Translations under genes and position numbers: made by a program
In this document: one piece after another, positions 1 to 8,538 of the stretch
Numbering within the stretch: position 1 is the stretch's first letter
How the letters are laid out: each line of letters begins with the position of its first letter
NCBI GenBank assembly: GCA_029260795.1
Contig: JAJDCO010000083.1
Span: 27,573-91,572 of the forward strand
DNA: 64,000 nucleotides
Direction of reading: 5' to 3'
Source of the DNA: Planctomycetota bacterium
Lineage (GTDB): Bacteria; Planctomycetota; OFTM77
The notes under the pieces: model-generated
Databases searched by the model: none
The model's input: only the letters and a program-made list of their open reading frames with translations
What the model was told of the DNA's origin: nothing

Positions 1-257
1 TGCTGCATGGTGTCGTAGAGGGCCAATCCAGCCGTGACGACGCCTCCAGGCGAGTTGATGTAGAGGTTGATGTCCTGGTTGCGGTTCTCCTTTTGGAGAT
101 ACAGCATCTGAGCGATCACCAGGTTAGCGACCGTATCATCGATCGGCGTACCGATGAAGATGATCCGATCCTCGAGAAGCCTCGAATAGATATCGTAGGA
201 CCGCTCACCGCGTCCGGTTTTCTCGATGACGAAGGGAATCGGAATCGAGCTCTGCAT
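1..257 (-). CDS. clpP: ClpP protease, N-terminal part (runs off the window)
   Basis: Proteolytic subunit of the cytosolic ATP-dependent Clp protease. About 85 residues are visible, reading leftward from an ATG at 257 (preceded by an AAGGAAG ribosome site). They match ClpP closely, with the stretches SRLLEDRIIFIGTPI, QMLYLQKENRNQDINLYINS and PGGVVTAGLAIYDTMQ. The catalytic Ser, His and Asp lie beyond the left edge, so activity cannot be judged. It lies about 100 bases downstream of trigger factor on the same strand. The tig-clpP order is common in bacteria and suggests one transcript. Identity is very likely; only completeness is unknown. Confidence 0.95.
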   Translation of the reverse strand, partial: MQSSIPIPFVIEKTGRGERSYDIYSRLLEDRIIFIGTPIDDTVANLVIAQMLYLQKENRNQDINLYINSPGGVVTAGLALYDTMQ

Positions 258-357
258 GGATCGTGCTTCCTTCTTGATGGAGCCAGGCCCGACAGGTCGG
301 ACCCGATGGGCTGCGTTCGGGGCGAGCGGGCCTCTCGGACCGGCGCCGGACCCGCTG

Positions 358-1698
358 TCAGGCGTCGCCGCCCGAATCCGACGTCGACGCCCCAGCAACG
401 GGGCCTTCTTCGGTAATCTCGGCGTTGTCTCTTAAGAGCTTCTTCACCTTATTGTGCTTGAGCTGGTTGCGCAGAACGTGGAGCTGGTCATTCTGCTGGT
501 ACCACGCCTTGACCTCGTCGGCGCTCTTTCCATAGCCTTGGCCGATCTGAGCCAGCGTTTCCTCGACTTCGGACTCGGTCACGAAGACCTCCTCTTTGTC
601 GGCAAGCTGGTTCAGCACGAAGAAGCCCCGCACGTCTCGGATGAGTTGCTCACGCGCCTGAGTCTTGTAGGCTTCGAGCGCAGCCGGGATCTTCTCGGAC
701 TCGACGCCAGCCTGCTCGAGGCGGGTCTTATAGCGCAAGAGCGCCTCGCCCAGCTCCTGTTTCACCATCGAGTCGGGCAGCTCGAACGGCGTCTGCGCCA
801 GGATCTGGTCGAGAATGCGCTGGTCGACCAGGTCATTGCGATGACGCGTCTTCTCTCTCAGGACGCCTTGTCGAATTCGAACGCGCAGATCGTCCATGTC
901 ACTGGCCTCGAACTCCGCCGCGAAGTCGTCGTCGAGCTCCGGCAACGAAGGCGTCTGAACCTTCTCGATCGCGATCGACGCTCGTCCAGGCTGGCCGGCG
1001 AACTCCTCTTGATTGAGCCCTTGGTCGGGAAGGTCGAGCTCCAGCTCGAGGGTGTCACCCGCTTGGCGCCCGACCAGCTTCTCTTTGAGCTCCGGGACCT
1101 GTCGGTCCAGCAGCACTTCGGAGGTCGTCTCCAAGCTCAAACGAATCGGGTCGCTCACGGCTTCTCCGACGGAGTTGGAGAAGGTGACCACGCCTTCGAT
1201 CAGGTCGCCGGTCTCACTCGCACCCTTCGTGCGCTCCGAGTACTCGGCGCGCTGACGACGCATGTCGTCGAGGACACCCTCGACCTCGTCGTCCGTCACC
1301 TCCAAGGTGGGGACCGTGACCGAGACGCCTTTGTACTCTCCGACCTCGAACTCGGGTCGAACCTCGACCTCAGTCTCGAACTCGAGGGCCGCCTTCGGGT
1401 CGAGCTTCACCTCTTCGAGGTGCAAGTGGAAGTCGCCGATCAGCTTGAGCTCGTGCTTGTCGACCGCTTCCTTGAGTCCCTCCCGGATCAGCTCCTCCTT
1501 GAGATCGTCGCGAATGTGGCTTCCCACCCGCTTCTCGATCATGTGGCGGGGCACCCTACCTTTGCGGAATCCCTTGAATTGGACTCCGCGCGAGATTTCC
1601 TCGAACGACTTCTCCAGTCGCTTGCTGACCTCATCGGCAGGAATCGAAAGCTTCACCCGCTTCGTGCAGGGTCCAACGTCTTCGACCTGAATGTCCAT
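358..1698 (-). CDS. tig: Trigger factor (ribosome-associated chaperone, PPIase)
   Basis: Ribosome-bound chaperone that meets nascent chains and has a peptidyl-prolyl isomerase domain. The protein is 446 residues, near the usual 430-450. The N-terminal ribosome-binding domain is recognised by its signature around GFRKGRVPRHMIEKR. The FKBP-like middle domain follows (about residues 155-245), then the helical C-terminal arm. A longer reading frame exists, but the ATG at 1698 (MDIQVEDVG) matches the normal family start, so it was chosen. A good promoter lies just upstream (1789-1817). Probably cotranscribed with clpP. The C-terminal tail is short and acidic. Confidence 0.95.
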   Translation of the reverse strand: MDIQVEDVGPCTKRVKLSIPADEVSKRLEKSFEEISRGVQFKGFRKGRVPRHMIEKRVGSHIRDDLKEELIREGLKEAVDKHELKLIGDFHLHLEEVKLDPKAALEFETEVEVRPEFEVGEYKGVSVTVPTLEVTDDEVEGVLDDMRRQRAEYSERTKGASETGDLIEGVVTFSNSVGEAVSDPIRLSLETTSEVLLDRQVPELKEKLVGRQAGDTLELELDLPDQGLNQEEFAGQPGRASIAIEKVQTPSLPELDDDFAAEFEASDMDDLRVRIRQGVLREKTRHRNDLVDQRILDQILAQTPFELPDSMVKQELGEALLRYKTRLEQAGVESEKIPAALEAYKTQAREQLIRDVRGFFVLNQLADKEEVFVTESEVEETLAQIGQGYGKSADEVKAWYQQNDQLHVLRNQLKHNKVKKLLRDNAEITEEGPVAGASTSDSGGDA

Positions 1699-1788
1699 GG
1701 CGCCCTTGTCTTGATGCGGAGTTTCGAAGTTGGATGGCCCACCGCCCGTGAGCTGCGACGCGCGGGGGGCGCGCCGTGGAAGCTCGGC

Positions 1789-1817
1789 ATTATCGGGAGG
1801 GGGGTCGGGCGGGTCAA
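1789..1817 (-). promoter_or_regulatory. Sigma-70-type promoter for tig-clpP
   Basis: Read leftward, TTGACC (1817-1812) and GATAAT (1794-1789) are separated by 17 bases. Each matches the consensus at five of six positions. The site lies about 90 bases upstream of the tig start, with no gene in between. Confidence 0.6.
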
Positions 1818-1903
1818 GATGCAGTCCGATACCAGGGCAGCTCGTGGCAGAGATTCTCGTGGGCGGCGAGCATCGCGACCGAGGAGAGAAGCCAACCAAT
1901 GCC

Positions 1904-1934
1904 ACGAGGATCGACCGGTCGGGTCGATCCTCGT
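1904..1934 (-). terminator. Strong hairpin downstream of the PEP-CTERM gene
   Basis: A perfect 13-bp inverted repeat (1904-1916 and 1922-1934) with a 5-base loop begins about 50 bases past the stop of the leftward gene 1983-2414. The leftward continuation is only moderately T-rich. It is probably a transcription terminator or an mRNA 3-prime stabiliser, but there is no clean T run. Confidence 0.45.
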
Positions 1935-1982
1935 CGGGGGCTGCGTGAGCGGAGTGCGAGAACGCAGAACTCCGTCACCGTA

Positions 1983-2414
1983 TCAGACGGCCGGCGTCTC
2001 CTCGTCGCTCACGCCGTCGTCGCCGCGACGCCGCTTGCGGTAGTAGGCCAAGCTGGCCAGACCGGAGCCGATCAGGAGCATCGTGGTGGGCTCGGGAACC
2101 GGATCGCCCGGATCCTCACCGCCGCCGCCGCCATCATCGCCGCCGCCATCGGAACCGCCGTCGCCGTCGGAGCCGCCGCCGCTGTCGCTCCCGTCGTCGC
2201 CGCCGGAGCCGCCGCCGTCACCCTCGTCACCGGGGAGCGGGCCGCCCGTGGGCTCGTCGATGAAGGTCTCGTCGCCGCCGTCACCACCCGCCGGGTCACC
2301 CGGCACGGAGTTCTGGGCGAGGTCGCCGGAGGAGCCGCCTTGGTTACAGCCACTCAGCCCGGCGATCGCCAGGGCGAGAAGGCTGGCCATGATGTATTTC
2401 CACGCCGTCTGCAT
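1983..2414 (-). CDS. Small PEP-CTERM protein with an N-terminal lipobox
   Basis: Exported protein of 143 residues, starting at the ATG at 2414. Residues 10-23 form a signal peptide ending in a lipobox (GLSGC, Cys23), so lipid attachment is likely. Residues 40-104 are low-complexity Gly/Asp/Ser/Pro, with strong GGD and GSD repetition. The C-terminus is a textbook PEP-CTERM sorting signal: VPEPT at 106-110, a hydrophobic helix (MLLIGSGLASLAYY), then RKRRR. PEP-CTERM tails are handled by exosortases; none is encoded in this window. Having both a lipobox and PEP-CTERM on one short chain is odd. No enzymatic domain is visible. A role in surface or extracellular matrix is a guess from the sorting signal. 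Confidence 0.8.
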   Translation of the reverse strand: MQTAWKYIMASLLALAIAGLSGCNQGGSSGDLAQNSVPGDPAGGDGGDETFIDEPTGGPLPGDEGDGGGSGGDDGSDSGGGSDGDGGSDGGGDDGGGGGEDPGDPVPEPTTMLLIGSGLASLAYYRKRRRGDDGVSDEETPAV

Positions 2415-2926
2415 GGTTCGAATCCCTATCCGTGTATTTTCAGTCTGCTCTCGGGGGCCATCCATCACGTTGGACACGGATGATTGGTCTCTGCTCCCAA
2501 ATCCCCACAACTGCCCGAGCCTGGACCTAAATCACTGCAAAAAGGCCGTTTGGCTCAGGTGCCGCCGAATAGTACCCCACCCCGGAGGGCGGTCAAGGAG
2601 AGAGTGTCTTAAATCACTTATGTTCAGAAAGTTAGACCGTTTGAGGCTCAGATTGGACTCGACCACCGTCAACGGGCCGGTACGTCCAGATGGTCCCCGT
2701 TCCAGTATGAGGAGACTCTGGAGGCTCCTGTCACGGTCCGACTGCTCGGCGAGGTCCGGATTCTTCCCCGAGTCCGTGACACCTCGGTGGCCCCTTCGGC
2801 TTTTTGTTTGACAGCTCTGAAGGGGGGACCGTATCATTCCGAACCGCTTGCTCGAACGCAGGTTGGATCTTTAAGTCCCTAAGGTAATTGAGCTTGTGTA
2901 AGGGCCCGGGAAGCCGGGGATTCACC
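2415..2926. other. 512-base intergenic region between divergent genes
   Basis: No credible gene is seen on either strand. It must hold the start signals for the leftward PEP-CTERM gene and the rightward membrane protein. A clear rightward promoter is annotated at 2808-2837; no comparably good leftward promoter was found. Confidence 0.6.
2808..2837 (+). promoter_or_regulatory. Sigma-70-type promoter for the membrane protein at 2927
   Basis: A perfect TTGACA (2808-2813) and TATCAT (2832-2837) are separated by 18 bases. They lie about 90 bases upstream of the ATG at 2927, in non-coding sequence. Confidence 0.65.
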
Positions 2927-3655
2927 ATGACCGACGCAGCCGGCAGGGCCCCCTCCGAGGTGGTCGTCCGACCTCTCCCCAAGGTCGTCTTTCTCTACCC
3001 CTCCTTGATCGTCGGGCTCTTTTGCTGGATCGCCGCCGCGACGATCTCCGGAAAGGACGATCCCTGGGTCGAGCCTCGAACCCTCGGATTCCTGTTCACG
3101 GTGACGTTCTTCGTGAACATGTTCGTGTTCAGCTTCGACTTCGGGCGGGTCAAGAGCATCACGTTGGCCGTCGCGTTCCTCGCGATCGTCTTCGTCGTGC
3201 TGTACATCGACAGCCAGTCGCCGTTCTTGCCCGGGCTCAAGGAGAGCCTCTGGGACAACATCGACATCCAGGCAAACGCGCAGTTCTACGGCTTCTTCAC
3301 CGCGTTCCTGTTCGTTATCCTACTCGTCGTGTTCATCCAGTCCCGGTTCAACTACTTCGTCATCAAGCACAACGAGATCCTCCATCGCGTGGGCTATCTC
3401 GGTGATGTGGAACGCTTTCCGTCTCCGAACCTTCGAATGACGAAGGAGATCCCCGACGTCTTCGAGTACCTGCTCCTGCGGGCCGGTCGCCTGGTGATTC
3501 ATCCCACGCAGAGCCCCAAGGCGCTCGTGATCGAGAATGTCGTCAACATCAACCGGGTCGAAGAGGACGTGCAGCACCTGCTCAGCTCCTTGTCGGTGAA
3601 CATCAGCCATCAGCACGCGGGTAGTCCCGATGAGCCGGACGCGTCCGAGGTCTGA
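2927..3655 (+). CDS. Four-helix inner-membrane protein, unknown function
   Basis: This 242-residue protein is not recognised as a named family. Four hydrophobic segments are clear at about 20-40, 52-72, 77-95 and 118-138. A soluble C-terminal domain of about 100 residues follows and is predicted to be cytoplasmic. It begins FNYFVIKHNEILHRVGYLGD and continues as mixed strands and helices, loosely like membrane-anchored bacterial PH-type domains; this resemblance is only an impression. The ATG at 2927 was chosen over an upstream start because it has a well-placed promoter and gives a short charged N-terminus before the first helix. It stands alone in its transcription context, with a methyltransferase 131 bases downstream. 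Confidence 0.7.
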   Translation: MTDAAGRAPSEVVVRPLPKVVFLYPSLIVGLFCWIAAATISGKDDPWVEPRTLGFLFTVTFFVNMFVFSFDFGRVKSITLAVAFLAIVFVVLYIDSQSPFLPGLKESLWDNIDIQANAQFYGFFTAFLFVILLVVFIQSRFNYFVIKHNEILHRVGYLGDVERFPSPNLRMTKEIPDVFEYLLLRAGRLVIHPTQSPKALVIENVVNINRVEEDVQHLLSSLSVNISHQHAGSPDEPDASEV

Positions 3656-3786
3656 TCTGGCTCCGCCTCAACGACTTCTCGCCCGAGCGGCTCAATATCG
3701 GTCGGTTTCTTGGTCGAAGCCCTCTAGGTCCGGAAGTCTCGGGAGTCGCCCGAGCCGGCACGATCAGGACCGGGGGACCGCCACGC

Positions 3787-4851
3787 TTGACCGCTTCAGC
3801 CACGATCGACCGTCCAGAGGATCTATGGGCTTGCCCTGTCTGTCGGGGAAGCCTCGAGACCGATCGGGAACGATGGCACTGCCGCGCTTGTGAGGTCACG
3901 TACGGCTCCCGCTTCGGTATCCCGCGCTTCGCCGGCTCGGACGAGTTCTATGAAGGTCGTTTTCAGACCTCGAAGCCGCTTGGAGCTCGAGGCGGTTGGC
4001 GAGGTCGCTTCGAGCGCGTTTTCGGAGAGTTTCGGATCCAGCGGTTTCTCGAGCAGTGGACCCCTGAAGGCTCGACGATCCTGGATCTCGGATGTGGTGG
4101 GGGACGTCAGTTCCTCGCCCGGCGCGGTCGTCGTACGATCGGAGTTGATCTGTCGATGCGCTCGTTGGAGATCGCCCGCGATCATTATGACGCCGTCGCG
4201 GCCGCCGATCTGGAGCAGCTCCCGCTCGCGGACGAGTCGGTGGACGTGATCGTCAGCGTGGATGTTCTCGAGCATGTGCCGATCTCCTCGAAGGACGCGA
4301 TCCTGGCCGAGATGATCCGTGTGCTGCGCCCGGGAGGGCGCATGCTTCACTACTTCGATTGCGACAGTGACAAGTGGATCCATCGCTGGGCCAAGCGATA
4401 CCCGGACCTCTACGAAGCGGTGCACGTGCGTCAGCACGGACACATCGGTCTTGAGCCGATTCGCGAGGCCTGGGCCCGCTTCCGCCGCTTCGGCCTCGAG
4501 CCCCTGTGCGAGAGTGGACAGAACAAGAGCAACCTGCTCTATCCCGAGACGGCCGATTGGATGCTCGCGGGCGGCTACTCCGAGCAGGCGACCTGGGCGC
4601 GCTTGTATCGGGCCTGGGCGCGTTTCCTCTTGGCACATCCGATTCTGCGCCGCTTGCACCGAGTGGCGACGGTTCTCTACTACGACGCGAGTGAGCGCTG
4701 GCAACCTCTCGAGCATGCGTTCAGCTCGGCAGCTTGCTACGCGAAGCCCCTTCGCACTCGAGCACTGAATCCCGAGCTCCCGATCGGGGCTCCGCGCTCG
4801 GTCTCGGCCGTTCAACCGGCCACGAGCCCGGGCCGCGCTCCGACCGCCTGA
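3787..4851 (+). CDS. Zinc-ribbon SAM-dependent methyltransferase
   Basis: Class I methyltransferase of 354 residues with an N-terminal Trm112-like zinc ribbon (CPVCRG, then CRAC, about residues 16-36). The SAM-binding core follows: motif I ILDLGCGGG near residue 100, the acidic GVDLSM loop, DLEQLPLADESVDVIV, and VDVLEHVP. The C-terminal 150 residues are helical and not recognised. The order of ribbon then methyltransferase is seen in enzymes acting on small molecules, lipids, glycans or rRNA, so the substrate cannot be stated. The start codon appears to be TTG at 3787, because no in-frame ATG precedes the zinc ribbon. Neighbours are unrelated. Confidence 0.75.
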   Translation: MTASATIDRPEDLWACPVCRGSLETDRERWHCRACEVTYGSRFGIPRFAGSDEFYEGRFQTSKPLGARGGWRGRFERVFGEFRIQRFLEQWTPEGSTILDLGCGGGRQFLARRGRRTIGVDLSMRSLEIARDHYDAVAAADLEQLPLADESVDVIVSVDVLEHVPISSKDAILAEMIRVLRPGGRMLHYFDCDSDKWIHRWAKRYPDLYEAVHVRQHGHIGLEPIREAWARFRRFGLEPLCESGQNKSNLLYPETADWMLAGGYSEQATWARLYRAWARFLLAHPILRRLHRVATVLYYDASERWQPLEHAFSSAACYAKPLRTRALNPELPIGAPRSVSAVQPATSPGRAPTA

Positions 4852-5069
4852 GGCCGAGACGGTTGGTCTCCCTCGAGGCGAGGCGGGGCTCGGCTCATGC
4901 TCAAGTGAAGTGATGATCTCATCATTTGCGCATCACTCGCCGGACTGGGGTTACTTCGCAATCGGCGCGATCGCTGGTTTGCCTCTTCGGCTCCGTTTAC
5001 AATCCTCGGTCTTGCGATGGGAAGATGCGGAGCCGAGAGGGGAGGCGTCGCCGGCAACGGCCAACTGCG

Positions 5070-6314
5070 ATGACGGATCCAAAGCCGTTTCGATACCTCA
5101 CGCACGCGTTTCCTCCGATCGGAGGCGTGATCAAGACCGAGCCCGACGACTTTGTCGTCGAGGAGGTCCCGCTCTACAACGTCTCGGGCAGCGGCGCGCA
5201 CACGATGTTCCAGATCGAGAAGCGCCAGCTGACGACCTTCGATGCCATCGCCCAGATTGCGCGAGCGCTCGGAAAGCGACCCGAAGCCGTCGGGTATGCG
5301 GGGCTCAAAGACGCGCGCGCGGTGACTCGGCAGCACCTATCGATCGAGGGCGTCGATCCCGACCAAGTTCAAGCGATCTCGGTTCCCAACCTGCAGGTTC
5401 TCTGGGCCGAGCGCCACGAGAACAAGCTGAAGATCGGACACTTGCGCGGGAACCGCTTTCGGATTCGGCTCCGCAAGGTCCGCAGCCGAGACTTCGGAAG
5501 CTGCAAGAAAGTCCTTGCGCAGCTGGCGCAGCAGGGCGTGCCGAACTTCTTCGGCCGACAGCGATTCGGCGCCAAGGGCTGCTCCCACCTCTACGGCGCT
5601 GCCGTCCTACGCGCGGATCCCCAGCTCTTTGTCGACCGGGTGATGCTGACGGGCGCGGAACGGGAGTACGGCTTCATTCGGGAGTCTCGCGAGCTCTATC
5701 GACAAGGAGACTGGGTGGGGGCCGAGGAGAAGGTTCCCCATCGCTTCGATGTCGAGAAGCGCATCATGGGGGCACTCGTTCGGTTCAAGACCGTGGACGA
5801 GCGCGTCTTCGACGCCGTGCCTCGCAAGATGCGACGCTTCTTCGTCTCGGCCTATCAGTCTTTCTTGTTCAACCAGTTCCTCGCCGAGCGCCTCGACTCC
5901 ATGAACGTGCTTCAGGCCGGAGACATCGCCACCCTTCACCGTAATGGTGCGGCCTTCTTGGTCGAGGATCCGGTGCGCGAGCAGCCGCGGTTGAATCGAT
6001 TCGAGATCAGTGCCTCCGGGCCAATCTTCGGGTACAAGATGCTGCGCGCCGAAGGGGAGCCTCGGGCGCTGGAGGACCGATTGCTCGCCGCCGAGTCGCT
6101 GTCGCTTGAGGACTTTCGGCGCGGTGAGCGCTCCCTCCGAATGCCGGGCGAGCGGCGTCCGCTCCGATTTCCGATCGAGCTGATCGACGTTCGGCTCTGG
6201 GAAGGATCGTTCCAGCTCGAGTTCTTTCTGCCCAAGGGCTGCTATGCCACCTCGGTCCTCGATGAGGTCGTAAAGCCCGGCCGTCGCGAGTCTTGGCTCC
6301 CAGAGCTCGCCTGA
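5070..6314 (+). CDS. truD: tRNA pseudouridine(13) synthase TruD
   Basis: Converts U13 of tRNA to pseudouridine. The 414-residue product has the TruD signature GYAGLKDARAVTRQ, with catalytic Asp81, and the second conserved block NFFGRQRFG around residue 152. The C-terminal half contains the TRUD insertion domain, followed by the closing strand FLPKGCYATSVLDEV. Length is somewhat above the E. coli enzyme (about 350), as in archaeal and some bacterial members. The ATG at 5070 aligns with the family start. An ATG at 5025 with a GGAAG just ahead is an alternative that would add 15 basic residues. Confidence 0.93.
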   Translation: MTDPKPFRYLTHAFPPIGGVIKTEPDDFVVEEVPLYNVSGSGAHTMFQIEKRQLTTFDAIAQIARALGKRPEAVGYAGLKDARAVTRQHLSIEGVDPDQVQAISVPNLQVLWAERHENKLKIGHLRGNRFRIRLRKVRSRDFGSCKKVLAQLAQQGVPNFFGRQRFGAKGCSHLYGAAVLRADPQLFVDRVMLTGAEREYGFIRESRELYRQGDWVGAEEKVPHRFDVEKRIMGALVRFKTVDERVFDAVPRKMRRFFVSAYQSFLFNQFLAERLDSMNVLQAGDIATLHRNGAAFLVEDPVREQPRLNRFEISASGPIFGYKMLRAEGEPRALEDRLLAAESLSLEDFRRGERSLRMPGERRPLRFPIELIDVRLWEGSFQLEFFLPKGCYATSVLDEVVKPGRRESWLPELA

Positions 6315-6324
6315 GAAAAGTGGT

Positions 6325-6351
6325 TTGCCCTCTTCGCGTGCATGATATGAT
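6325..6351 (+). promoter_or_regulatory. Possible promoter upstream of the lipoprotein at 6544
   Basis: TATGAT (6346-6351) is a good -10 box, but the best -35 (TTGCCC, 6325-6330) is only 15 bases away. If used, the leader would be about 185 bases and would contain a run of ten C at 6490-6499. Confidence 0.3.
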
Positions 6352-6543
6352 TCACGCGTTCCCCGGTGGACACGATCCGAGCCCGTACGTGTCCCCGAGA
6401 TCTCTCTCGATTTTCGCGATCCGTCTGTTCTGATCGGACTTCTCGCTGTCGGCGTGAGTCCGTCCGGGACCGTTCGTGCCCGAACGGCGCCCCCCCCCCT
6501 CTGCTAAACCTGATGGTCCCCCGAGTCTCTGGAGAACGACGAA

Positions 6544-7572
6544 ATGCGAATGCCCCTCAGCTGGCTCAAGGCGAGCGCGCTGTCCAGCATACTGATCGGC
6601 TGCTTGGCCTGTGGCAACGGTGACGAGAAGTCCGAAGGCGCAGGTGTCTCGGCCACGAAGAGCAAGGAACAAGAGACGACCAAGAAGCCGTTCAAGGCAC
6701 TCGAGCTACCCGATGATCCCGAGCAACGGGTGCAGGTCCTCCTCGATCACGCCATCGAGGTCGCTGGTGGGCTCGATGCCTGGAAGGCGATCGAGACTAT
6801 CGACTTCCGGGTGCTCGACCGAAACTACAATCTGAAGAACGGCAACATGATGTGGGAGATGACGCAGCGCTACTTTCTGCGCCCCCACGAGCATCGCTAT
6901 CGGGTGGAAGACTACACTGAAGGCGGCAATCCGAACTTCATGGTCTTCGACGGACGCGAGGGCTTCATGAAGGTCGAAGGCAAGCTGCTACGAAACGTCG
7001 AGAGCCGGGAAGAGGCGCGCGAGGATCTCTTGACGGAAGCCCGTTACATGACCATGCCTTTTGCCTTGCTGGCACCGGATGTCGAGCTCGAGTACGAGGG
7101 GCCTGGCGAGTACGAGGGGGCTCGCGTTCAGCGGGTGCGCGCGTTGTTTCGGGACGGCCTCAAGAGTCGGATCGAACCCGATCGCTACGAGGTATTCTTC
7201 GACGCCCAGACGGGAGCGTTCCTGGGGCTTCGGCACCTCGTCGTCATCCAAGCTCAAGGCAAGGAGCGTCTGGCCCAACGGAACCTCGGCTACGTCGAGT
7301 TCGCGGAGCAGGGTGGCGTGCTCTTTCCGCTCGTTCGCGTGCAGTTCGGTGAGAACGCCAGCCTGGAACGACCCCGTGTCACTCGTCACATGAGCGAGTT
7401 TCACGTCAATGGCGAGTATGAGGACTATCTCTTCGCCGAGCCGTCCGAAGGGGGCGAAGATCCCTTCTATCGTGCCAACCTTGCCCGGGTCAAGGCAGAG
7501 CATAAGGCGCGCCGCGCCAAACAAGACGCCGCGGATCTGGAGCAAGATGCCAAAGAGAGCCGACCGAAGTGA
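6544..7572 (+). CDS. Lipoprotein, LolA/DUF6503-like
   Basis: Predicted lipoprotein of 342 residues. The signal peptide ends in ILIGC, making Cys20 the likely lipidated residue (Cys23 is an alternative). After a charged linker the body is rich in beta strands (about residues 55-310). It carries patterns such as WKAIETIDFRV, MVFDGREGFM and FFDAQTGAFLGLRH that recall LolA/outer-membrane lipoprotein-sorting folds and DUF6503. It probably sits in the periplasm, tethered to a membrane, and may bind a hydrophobic ligand; that is inference. A GGAGAA ribosome site precedes the ATG. The tail (315-342) is Lys/Arg/Glu-rich. The next gene, a membrane protein, starts 42 bases later, so the two are probably cotranscribed. 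Confidence 0.7.
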   Translation: MRMPLSWLKASALSSILIGCLACGNGDEKSEGAGVSATKSKEQETTKKPFKALELPDDPEQRVQVLLDHAIEVAGGLDAWKAIETIDFRVLDRNYNLKNGNMMWEMTQRYFLRPHEHRYRVEDYTEGGNPNFMVFDGREGFMKVEGKLLRNVESREEAREDLLTEARYMTMPFALLAPDVELEYEGPGEYEGARVQRVRALFRDGLKSRIEPDRYEVFFDAQTGAFLGLRHLVVIQAQGKERLAQRNLGYVEFAEQGGVLFPLVRVQFGENASLERPRVTRHMSEFHVNGEYEDYLFAEPSEGGEDPFYRANLARVKAEHKARRAKQDAADLEQDAKESRPK

Positions 7573-7614
7573 GAGGATCCGAAAGCGTGTCTCGATGATT
7601 CGCCTGCTCGGACG

Positions 7615-8196
7615 ATGATCGCCTGGATCGTCACTGGCTTCGCAGCCTGGGGAACGGCTCTCGTCCCCTGGGCCGCGGCGGGCTCGTTTCGTGCCGGGCG
7701 AAACCTCCTCGCCATTCTCGTCGCCTCGCTCGTGGCCGGACTCCTCGCCGCTACTTCCCAGGGTGCGGCCTTCTTGCCGACCGTCGCCATCTTCAGTGGT
7801 TGTTCATTGGCGCTGCTGGGCGCGGCTCGACTCCTTCGGTCGGTCGGTTGCTGCCCGATGGCGACGACTCTCTCGCTTGGCTTGACCTGGTGGCTCCTCC
7901 TCGCTTCACCCTTCCTGGCCGCGCCCCTCGTCTCGGCTCCTGACGTGAGCCTTCCGTCGCAGGCCGTCACCACTTGGATCGCCGCCCTTCACCCGGTCGG
8001 CGTCCTGCTCGACAGCGGCTGGAGCCTCGACTGGTTCCGCGCCGACCACCTCTACGATGCTTCACCGCTGGGCTCGCACTACTTTCGATACCCGAGCTGG
8101 AGAGCGTATGTCGGAGTGGCCCTCACGAGCGGCGCCGTTGCCATCGCGCTCGCCTACGGCGTGGACAAGCTGCGAGCGTCTCGGTCCACCGACTAG
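7615..8196 (+). CDS. Integral membrane protein, unknown
   Basis: A hydrophobic protein of 193 residues with about five predicted helices: residues 2-22, 30-48, 52-70, 82-106 and 168-185. A soluble stretch at about 115-165 (SGWSLDWFRADHLYDASPLG) separates the last two. No family is recognised. It follows the lipoprotein gene at 6544 closely and in the same direction, so the pair may act together, but nothing in the sequence says how. Confidence 0.65.
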   Translation: MIAWIVTGFAAWGTALVPWAAAGSFRAGRNLLAILVASLVAGLLAATSQGAAFLPTVAIFSGCSLALLGAARLLRSVGCCPMATTLSLGLTWWLLLASPFLAAPLVSAPDVSLPSQAVTTWIAALHPVGVLLDSGWSLDWFRADHLYDASPLGSHYFRYPSWRAYVGVALTSGAVAIALAYGVDKLRASRSTD

Positions 8197-8306
8197 GGTT
8201 CGGCCCACTCTTCTGGTAGTCTCGTCGCCGATGTCCCCGCGGAAGAGGTCTGGGGTCGTTGATGAAGCGACCCGTTCCACCACCACCCCAAGTCGAAGAG
8301 GCGAGC

Positions 8307-8534
8307 ATGGTCCGCAAGATTCTGTGCACCTTCCCACAGAAGGTGATTCAGGAGCCGATCCTGTACTCGATCTCCCAGATGTTCGACGTGGTCTACAACC
8401 TCAAAGGCGGCACGTTCTCTGAGGAGCTGACGATGCTGTCGATCGAGCTCGAAGGAGAGCCCGATGAGGTCGACAAGGTCGTCATCTATCTGCGGGACGA
8501 CAAAGGCGTCGAGATCAGCGAGCTGGGAGACTGA
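8307..8534 (+). CDS. Stand-alone NIL-domain protein
   Basis: Small cytoplasmic protein of 75 residues matching the NIL domain, a ferredoxin-like ligand-binding module normally found at the C-terminus of methionine ABC-transporter ATPases (MetN) or beside ferredoxins. The start is CTFPQKVIQEPILYSISQMF, and the later strand motif is LSIELEGEPDEVDKVVIYLR. The ATG at 8307 has a GAAGAGG ribosome site and gives exactly the domain. A start at 8259 would add 16 proline-rich residues. The stop lies 4 bases before ggt, implying translational coupling. A role in sensing methionine or another amino acid is possible but not shown. Confidence 0.75.
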   Translation: MVRKILCTFPQKVIQEPILYSISQMFDVVYNLKGGTFSEELTMLSIELEGEPDEVDKVVIYLRDDKGVEISELGD

Positions 8535-8538
8535 TCGA

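Noticed and set aside
454..2043. 529-residue open frame antisense to tig
   Set aside because: It mirrors the strongly conserved trigger factor codons; composition is that of a shadow frame.
2413..2430. GGTTCGAATCC, a tRNA T-loop look-alike
   Set aside because: No acceptor, D or anticodon stem fits around it on either strand, and it overlaps the start of the PEP-CTERM gene.
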